From: Fibrobacter sp. UWB11
Lineage (GTDB): Bacteria; Fibrobacterota; Fibrobacteria; Fibrobacterales; Fibrobacteraceae
NCBI RefSeq assembly: GCF_900143015.1
Contig: NZ_FSRT01000001.1
Span: 1,922,001 to 1,986,000 of the forward strand
Length of the DNA: 64,000 nt
Direction of reading: 5' to 3'
Position numbers and translations under genes: made by a program. Shown piece by piece: positions 59,507-64,000 of the stretch. The first letter of the stretch is position 1. Each line of letters opens with the position of its first letter. The notes beneath the pieces are model-generated. The model did not search any database and was not told the origin of the DNA. It saw only the letters and a list, made by a program, of their open reading frames with translations.

Positions 59507-59644
59507 ATGGCAACGACAGGTAATCTCGATTACGCAAAAGAGCTCATCAAAGCAGGGCTTAAACGCGAGTTGATTTTAAAAATCACCTCCATTTCGGAAC
59601 ACGAATACAGCCTCCTCCAACGTGAACTCTTAGCAACAGCTTAA
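59507..59644 (+). CDS. Small 45-residue helical protein
   Basis: ATG 59507 is preceded by CAAGAGG at a good distance. The encoded peptide starts MATTGNLDYAKELIKAGLKR and ends QRELLATA; it looks like two amphipathic helices. The composition (short, charged, no Cys) fits a structured small protein rather than chance. The next gene starts 2 bp after its stop, so the pair is probably translated from one message. No family is recognised. Confidence 0.55.
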   Translation: MATTGNLDYAKELIKAGLKRELILKITSISEHEYSLLQRELLATA

Positions 59645-59646
59645 TC

Positions 59647-60009
59647 TTGCAGCTTATTCTAAACATCCCTGCACAAAAAGCGACCAACAACGAATCTCGT
59701 AAGGCCGCAGTTCTAGCTTGTTACAAAGACGGAAGCCTTTTGCTCGATGCAAGGGACAACCTCAAACCAGCAAGATTCACCATGCATCCGTCCGACATTT
59801 TTCCCTGGGCGGAATTCATAGAAAAACTCCTTGCCGCCTGGCAACTCTGCGATTACAGCGATGTTCCAGAAGCATTCAAGCCCGTCAAGCAAATTCCGCC
59901 ATTTGTTGTTGAAGGGCTCCCCAATGAACCTGTCCCGCAGCAACTCAAAATTCTTGCAACACTGCGTTCCCAGGGATATTTCGCCCCGCTCACAAGCCCC
60001 GGCAAATAA
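59647..60009 (+). CDS. Hypothetical protein, TTG start
   Basis: 120 residues. The first in-frame ATG is at codon 47, but the frame looks coding from TTG 59647 (LILNIPAQKATNNESRKAAV). TTG lies 2 bp after the preceding 45-codon gene's stop, which suggests translational coupling. Blocks such as MHPSDIFPWAEFIEKLLAAW and PPFVVEGLPNEPVPQQLKIL give no known family. Cytoplasmic. A frame change joining it to the 59507 gene into one protein cannot be excluded. Confidence 0.55.
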   Translation: MQLILNIPAQKATNNESRKAAVLACYKDGSLLLDARDNLKPARFTMHPSDIFPWAEFIEKLLAAWQLCDYSDVPEAFKPVKQIPPFVVEGLPNEPVPQQLKILATLRSQGYFAPLTSPGK

Positions 60010-60024
60010 TGTTCAGATAAAAAG

Positions 60025-60097
60025 AAGAAAGTGTCCTCTCCTAATCCGAATCGACCAAACATCGACCATAATCGAAGACACTTTCTTTATTTTTCCA
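60025..60097 (+). terminator. Long-loop hairpin with T-rich tail (terminator or small RNA)
   Basis: An 11-bp stem AAGAAAGTGTC (60025-60035) / GACACTTTCTT (60077-60087) encloses a 41-nt loop that contains the repeated word TCGACCA/ATCGACCA. T-rich tail TTATTTTTC. It is 16 bp after the 59647 gene stop. Confidence 0.5.
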
Positions 60098-60213
60098 AGG
60101 AGAATCCACCCTTCCATCTCCTATTATTAATTATACTCTTTTTAATTAAAATGGTTTATTATTTAAAAACTATTTTTCTAACCAAAATAAACATACTTCA
60201 AAAAATATATATT

Positions 60214-60238
60214 GACGCCTAGAAGCGTCTTTTTTTTT
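60214..60238 (+). promoter_or_regulatory. Terminator-like hairpin before the maltokinase-like gene (attenuator candidate)
   Basis: GACGC-CTAGAA-GCGTC followed by nine T and then GAGGG (Shine-Dalgarno) and ATG 60250. Upstream transcription is already covered by 60025-60097, so this second hairpin sits in the leader of the next gene. Confidence 0.55.
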
Positions 60239-60249
60239 GAGGGTTGCTA

Positions 60250-61434
60250 ATGAACCTTATCAAACATTTTAGCAAACAACGTTGGTTCATGGGGAAAAAC
60301 AGAACCATCACCAACATGGAAGTACTCGATTCCACGGAAGCCGGCGGCACACGAATCAAGCTAATCAAGGTTTCGTTCGATGATGGCGAAAGCGATATTT
60401 ACACGTTCATCGATGACGAAAACGCCGTCGGAAAAATTCTCGAAGACGCATTCCTAGACGGCTCTCAGCAATCGGTATTCTCCGGTGATTCAGGCTTTTT
60501 CTCGTTCCGGATTACAGCGCCGCTCCCTAAAGTTCCTCTTACAAATATCAAGCCCGTTTCGAAAGAACAGAGCAATTCAGCCTTTTGCGCACCCGGTAAA
60601 TATTTCTTTAAACTTTACCGCCGACTTGAACCGGGATTACATCCCGAAGCCGAAATTCTAGAAGCTATGAACAAGGCCGACAGCCGCCGCGTGCCGAGAC
60701 TTTACGCCGTCTGTAATTACAAAGCAAAAGGTGGTGAAGTTTACACCTGGGGAATCCTCGAAGAACATTTTGCAGATGCCAAAGACGCTTGGAATGAATT
60801 TTGCAACAACATGGATAGTACCGATGCATTCCAACTCGGCATGTCCACCGCACAAATGCACGAAAGCCTAAAGCCGCTGAGTGGCCCCAAATACAGCAAC
60901 ATCGAGCCACCCTTCGACAAACTAGAACTATTGCTCAAAAATTCAACGGATACCGAGTACGCCCCACAACTGCGGGAACATCTTGCAGAACTGCGTATCC
61001 GTTATAGCGACTTGCTCCGCGAGACATTCAGCGACAAGACTATAAAGAAACAGCGCATCCATGGGGATTACCACCTGGGTCAGGTGCTTATCACACAAAG
61101 CGCCAACGGCACAAAGCATTTCGAGATGATTGACTTCGAGGGCGAACCCACGCGCAGCCTCGACTACAGACGCACCATCCGTTCCCCCGCGGTCGATATT
61201 GCAGGGATGCTCCGCAGTTTTGCCTATGCAGGCGCCGTTGCAAAAGTGGATCCGAGTGAAGCACAACAAGCATTTATTACGGGGTATTCCAAAGTTTCTG
61301 GGATTTCTATCGATGCCATCGAAAAAGAATCCAAGCCCTACATTTTGGCAAAAGCCATCTACGAAGCATGTTACGAACTAGAATTCCGCCCCGACTGGTT
61401 CTGGATTCCCGCCAAAGCGCTGCTAGAGCTATAA
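60250..61434 (+). CDS. Maltokinase-like protein (Mak/Pep2 type)
   Basis: 394 residues from ATG 60250 (GAGGG 6 nt upstream). It shows the maltokinase pattern: N-terminal QRWFMGKNR, catalytic HGDYHLGQVL (near residue 270) with the base Asp, DFEGEPTRSLDYRRTIRSP (near 294, here DFEGEP), PAVDIAGMLRSFAYA, and C-terminal FRPDWFWIP. Maltokinases phosphorylate maltose to maltose-1-phosphate for the GlgE alpha-glucan pathway; treS, often fused or adjacent, is not near here. Specificity is therefore inferred from motifs only. A terminator-like hairpin directly precedes its Shine-Dalgarno. Confidence 0.82.
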   Translation: MNLIKHFSKQRWFMGKNRTITNMEVLDSTEAGGTRIKLIKVSFDDGESDIYTFIDDENAVGKILEDAFLDGSQQSVFSGDSGFFSFRITAPLPKVPLTNIKPVSKEQSNSAFCAPGKYFFKLYRRLEPGLHPEAEILEAMNKADSRRVPRLYAVCNYKAKGGEVYTWGILEEHFADAKDAWNEFCNNMDSTDAFQLGMSTAQMHESLKPLSGPKYSNIEPPFDKLELLLKNSTDTEYAPQLREHLAELRIRYSDLLRETFSDKTIKKQRIHGDYHLGQVLITQSANGTKHFEMIDFEGEPTRSLDYRRTIRSPAVDIAGMLRSFAYAGAVAKVDPSEAQQAFITGYSKVSGISIDAIEKESKPYILAKAIYEACYELEFRPDWFWIPAKALLEL

Positions 61435-61456
61435 AATTTCTATATTTGGCGTCATC

Positions 61457-62242
61457 ATGACACCAGAAGAAATGGAACAGTTACTCCGCAAGGAAGCACA
61501 AGAGCTCGTCAAGACCGAGCCTCTTTCTAAGTTGATGCTCGAAGAACAAGTCCTTAACCGCAAGGATTTTGCGGACATGCTCTGCGTTACCCTAGCCTGT
61601 CAATTGGCAGGTGAAGTCATCGACCGTGCAGAACTGGAAAAGATTTTCTGTTCCATGTACGAGAAATACCCTAATTTGCTCGTTTCCGCCACCAAAGACT
61701 TGAGAGCAACCGTCTTGCGCGACCCCGCTTGCACAAGCTATCTAGAACCATTGTTACTTTTCAAGGGTTTCCAAGGTTTGCAGGCTTACCGCGTTGCTCA
61801 CGTGTTGTGGGAAGAACACAGGCATTTCCCGGCCAAGATGCTCCAAAACATCATCAGCCGCAAGTTCGGCATGGACATCCACCCGGCTGCAAAAATTGGC
61901 CACGGACTTTTGGTAGACCACGCAACGAACATTGTTATTGGCGAAACCGCGACCGTCGGCAACAACGTGAGCTTTTTGCATGGTGTGACCTTGGGCGGTA
62001 CCGGTAACGAAATCGGCGACCGTCACCCGAAAATCGGAAACGGCGTGATGCTCGGAGCCCATGCCCAGTTGCTCGGCAACATCCACATTGGCGATGGCGC
62101 TAAGATTGGCGCAGGCGCCGTGGTGCTTTGCGATGTTCCGGCTCACACGACGTATGCAGGCGTGCCAGCTGTTCAGGTAGGCCACCCGCACGACGACATG
62201 CCGAGCTTCAACATGCAACAGGACTTCACGCGAGACGTTTAA
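61457..62242 (+). CDS. cysE: Serine O-acetyltransferase
   Basis: 261 residues. An N-terminal helical domain (about 1-140) is followed by a left-handed beta-helix of hexapeptide repeats (about 145-235: HPAAKIGHGLLVDHATNIVI, IGDRHPKIGNGVMLGA, GDGAKIGAGAVVL in blocks). The catalytic His/Asp of DHATN and the VTLGGTG acetyl-CoA loop are kept. It makes O-acetylserine from serine and acetyl-CoA, the entry to cysteine. TATATT at 61441 lies 10 nt before ATG 61457, so the leader is very short. The C-terminus is longer than the enteric enzyme's feedback tail and lacks its Ile end. nth follows 15 bp later. Confidence 0.9.
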   Translation: MTPEEMEQLLRKEAQELVKTEPLSKLMLEEQVLNRKDFADMLCVTLACQLAGEVIDRAELEKIFCSMYEKYPNLLVSATKDLRATVLRDPACTSYLEPLLLFKGFQGLQAYRVAHVLWEEHRHFPAKMLQNIISRKFGMDIHPAAKIGHGLLVDHATNIVIGETATVGNNVSFLHGVTLGGTGNEIGDRHPKIGNGVMLGAHAQLLGNIHIGDGAKIGAGAVVLCDVPAHTTYAGVPAVQVGHPHDDMPSFNMQQDFTRDV

Positions 62243-62257
62243 ACGAAAGTAGCGCGA

Positions 62258-62884
62258 ATGAACAAGACTGCAAAAATCAAATTCATTGGCGAAAAGCTGG
62301 ACGAACTCTTTCCAGATCCCCCTATTCCTTTAAATTACACGAACCCCTTCACGATGCTTGTCGCAGTTGTCCTGAGCGCCCAATGCACAGACATCCGCGT
62401 GAACCAGGTGACCGAAGTCCTTTTCAAGCTTGCCGACACGCCTCAAAAAATGCTCAAACTCGGTGTCGACCGCATTGCCGAAATCATCAAGCCCTGCGGA
62501 TTCTTTAACACCAAGAGCGTAAACATCTACAAACTCTCGCAGGCGCTCGTCAAAAAATTCAAGGGCGAAGTTCCGCACACATTCGAAGAGCTTGAAAGCT
62601 TGCCCGGCGTGGGCCACAAGACGGCAAGCGTCATCATGATCCACATTTTCAAGATTCCGGCCTTCCCCGTCGACACGCACATTCACCGCCTTGCAGAACG
62701 CTGGGGGTTAAGCGATGGTTCGAGCGTCGAAAAGACCGAAGCAGACCTAAAAAAAGCTTTTCCCAAAGAAGAATGGGAAAAGCGTCATTTGCAAATCATT
62801 TATTTTGGTCGTACCTACTGCAAGGCTCGCGGGCATAAAGACGAAGAATGCCCGATTTGCAGTGTTGTCAATAAGCACGGGTAA
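62258..62884 (+). CDS. nth: Endonuclease III, variant iron-sulfur motif
   Basis: 208 residues. The HhH motif LPGVGHKTASVI carries the catalytic Lys, and FPVDTHIHR carries the catalytic Asp. The C-terminal Fe-S site normally reads C-x6-C-x2-C-x5-C. Here it is C188-x9-C198-x2-C201-x5-H207, so the first spacing is longer and the last ligand is His, two residues before the stop. The glycosylase removes oxidised pyrimidines and cuts abasic sites. Activity is likely, but cluster binding is uncertain. It is downstream of cysE in a short operon. Confidence 0.9.
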   Translation: MNKTAKIKFIGEKLDELFPDPPIPLNYTNPFTMLVAVVLSAQCTDIRVNQVTEVLFKLADTPQKMLKLGVDRIAEIIKPCGFFNTKSVNIYKLSQALVKKFKGEVPHTFEELESLPGVGHKTASVIMIHIFKIPAFPVDTHIHRLAERWGLSDGSSVEKTEADLKKAFPKEEWEKRHLQIIYFGRTYCKARGHKDEECPICSVVNKHG

Positions 62885-62896
62885 AATTCTCTAAAA

Positions 62897-62926
62897 GGCG
62901 ATTCCGGCACAACGGCCGGAATGACA
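62897..62926 (+). repeat. GC-rich ATGACA-type inverted repeat
   Basis: GGCGATTCCGGC-ACAACG-GCCGGAATGACA, with the same stem as the copy at 3044-3073 and a different loop. It is 12 bp after the nth stop. Confidence 0.8.
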
Positions 62927-62942
62927 TACAAGGTTAGACAGC

Positions 62943-63171
62943 ACGAACGCTTGCGTTCGTATTGGACAACCGCAGTTGTCAAGCCTCGAAGAGGAATGAC
63001 ATGCAAGGCGAGAGCAGCAAGAATGAGCGAACTCATTCTTATTGCCGAGCCGCAGAGTCATGTGCTTGCACAATGACAACGAAGCCGAGCGATGCAGAAA
63101 CATGCTTGCATGTTTCTATATCCGAGGCGAACATGTCATGCCTCGAAGAGGAATGACAACGAAGCCGAACG
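62943..63171. repeat. Array of short hairpin words, ATGACA-linked
   Basis: In order: ACGAACGC-TT-GCGTTCGT (62943), GACAAC-CGCA-GTTGTC (62965), CCTC-GAA-GAGG then AATGACA (62984), AAGAATGAG-CGAA-CTCATTCTT (63019), TGTGC-TT-GCACA (63061), AATGACAACGAAGCCGAGCG (63072), AGAAACATGC-TT-GCATGTTTCT (63096), CCTC-GAA-GAGG then AATGACAACGAAGCCGAACG (63141). The GAA/TT loops and the ATGACA linker repeat, but each stem is a different sequence. No gene is seen. It sits between nth and the convergent DUF3300 gene. Confidence 0.75.
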
Positions 63172-64000
63172 TTACCTTCTACGCGACGGTGGCGGAGGTG
63201 GATTATGCGGTCCAGGACGACGTTCTGCTCTGCGTGAATCCCGGTTATCATCCGAACTCGAAGCCTGCGGAGGCGGAGGTGGAACCGGACGCTTGTAATT
63301 TGACGGCGGAGGAGGCGGTGCCGAAGTTGTACGCGGTTCCGGTGCAGCCGACTTGTTCAAGCCCTTCCCATCCCTAAAACTATTAGAACGCGGAGGCGGA
63401 GGTGCTGCCGGACGTTTATAATTCGGAGGTGGCGGATTATCAAAATGCCTAGGCGCAGGTCTGTCGCGGAGCCTATCATGACGTGGCGGGCGAACAGATT
63501 CGTGAAAACGACGATGACGCGGAGGTGGCGCATAGCGGTGCGGATGGCGGTAATGCGGGCGGCGATGCACCCAATCGTAATAGAACGGATCCCAGCCCCA
63601 ATAAACAAGACCAGCACCAGTCCAAACCCCATTCACATAGCGAATGCGGATATTACCATCCGATACGACATAATAAACGACACGCGGATCGTATTCAGGA
63701 ACATACACGTATTCTTCGCGGACAGGCTGAATCGAAACATTTTCGTTCACTGTCACAGAAACCTTGTCATCGCTATTCAAATAACCATTCTTATGAGCAA
63801 CCCTGCGCATTCTCTGCACGGCATCCATCACGTCGGCCTTTTGCATTTCAACAGCTTCGCCGAGCTGATGAGACCAAGTTGCATATTTCGCTAATTTGCG
63901 CAGTACATCCGGGAACGGAATGAGTGCAATCACCGATTCGTCGTAATCGAGTTCAGCTCGTTCAATTGCAGCTGCCAAATCATCACCTTTCAAATGGCGA
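63172..64000 (-). CDS. DUF3300 family protein, 5' end outside the window
   Basis: The frame is open to the right edge, so the N-terminus, probably with a signal peptide, is missing. The visible part has the DUF3300 core: VIALIPFPDVLRKLAKYATW, LGEAVEMQKADVMDAVQRMR, YVYVPEYDPRVVYYV, then WGWDPFYYDWVHRRP. It ends in a Pro/Arg/His-rich disordered tail with repeated PPPPP blocks, ending PPPPPSRRR. DUF3300 proteins are exported and of unknown function. The tail may bind cell wall or polyanions. It converges on nth across the hairpin array. Confidence 0.8.
   Translation of the reverse strand, partial: RHLKGDDLAAAIERAELDYDESVIALIPFPDVLRKLAKYATWSHQLGEAVEMQKADVMDAVQRMRRVAHKNGYLNSDDKVSVTVNENVSIQPVREEYVYVPEYDPRVVYYVVSDGNIRIRYVNGVWTGAGLVYWGWDPFYYDWVHRRPHYRHPHRYAPPPRHRRFHESVRPPRHDRLRDRPAPRHFDNPPPPNYKRPAAPPPPRSNSFRDGKGLNKSAAPEPRTTSAPPPPPSNYKRPVPPPPPQASSSDDNRDSRRAERRPGPHNPPPPPSRRR

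Noticed and set aside
1-64000. tRNA, rRNA, insertion sequences, prophage or integrase genes
   Set aside because: None seen on either strand: no transposase or integrase motif in any credible frame and no cloverleaf with CCA-type end noticed.

Overview
The window looks like a chromosomal segment of a Fibrobacter-type bacterium (Fibrobacterota, near F. succinogenes). Support comes from two adjacent giant secreted GH9 cellulases with basic C-termini, a bacterial GH54 arabinofuranosidase with a type IX-like sorting tail, members of lipoprotein and regulator families I associate with Fibrobacter, a TonB-type outer-membrane protein, and many SPI- and SPII-type signal peptides. No tRNA, rRNA, CRISPR array, transposase or phage module is visible.

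Layout. 0-6.5 kb: 3' end of folB, comM, spoVG, a CBM9-like protein, an acyl-ACP thioesterase, an RluE-type pseudouridine synthase, and a regulator-lipoprotein pair (DUF4423/TIGR02147 type). 6.6-13.1 kb: GH54-CBM6 enzyme, a lipoprotein, a subtilase-fold protein whose catalytic Ser is replaced by Glu, and class I fumarase. 13.5-31.2 kb: an Ala-rich 11-residue-repeat protein, then an apparent operon of GH9, GH9, histidine kinase, single-domain receiver and NtrC-like activator. 31.3-43.7 kb: housekeeping genes (RlmI-like methyltransferase, nrdR, transketolase, gmk), two membrane glycosyltransferases (one with an NPCBM domain), a HIRAN protein and a three-domain lipoprotein. 43.8-48.9 kb: small, mostly unassigned envelope proteins, partly AT-rich. 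48.9-64 kb: priA, a DUF349 repeat protein, Sua5/TsaC, a secreted VanX-like dipeptidase, a TonB-dependent receptor-like protein, a nitrilase-family amidase, a maltokinase-like kinase, cysE, nth and a DUF3300 protein.

Between and sometimes inside genes lie two families of short repeats. One has arms of degenerate 7-bp words (TAGTCAN, TGGTCAN, TAGTTAC, TAGGTTN) around a mini-hairpin with a 5-bp stem and 3-nt loop. It usually sits at gene 3' ends, often flush with a TAG stop. The other is a GC-rich inverted repeat ending in ATGACA; one copy lies in frame inside the nitrilase gene. Several genes lack a Shine-Dalgarno and have a TATAAT/TATATT-like box exactly 6 nt before the start codon, which suggests leaderless transcripts. 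Three other genes have a terminator-like hairpin plus T-run just before their Shine-Dalgarno.

The most coherent functional unit is the cellulase-plus-signalling operon. Its NtrC-like member has Glu at the phosphoacceptor site and GSYTGS in place of GAFTGA. All product assignments are from reading motifs by eye; no database search was run.
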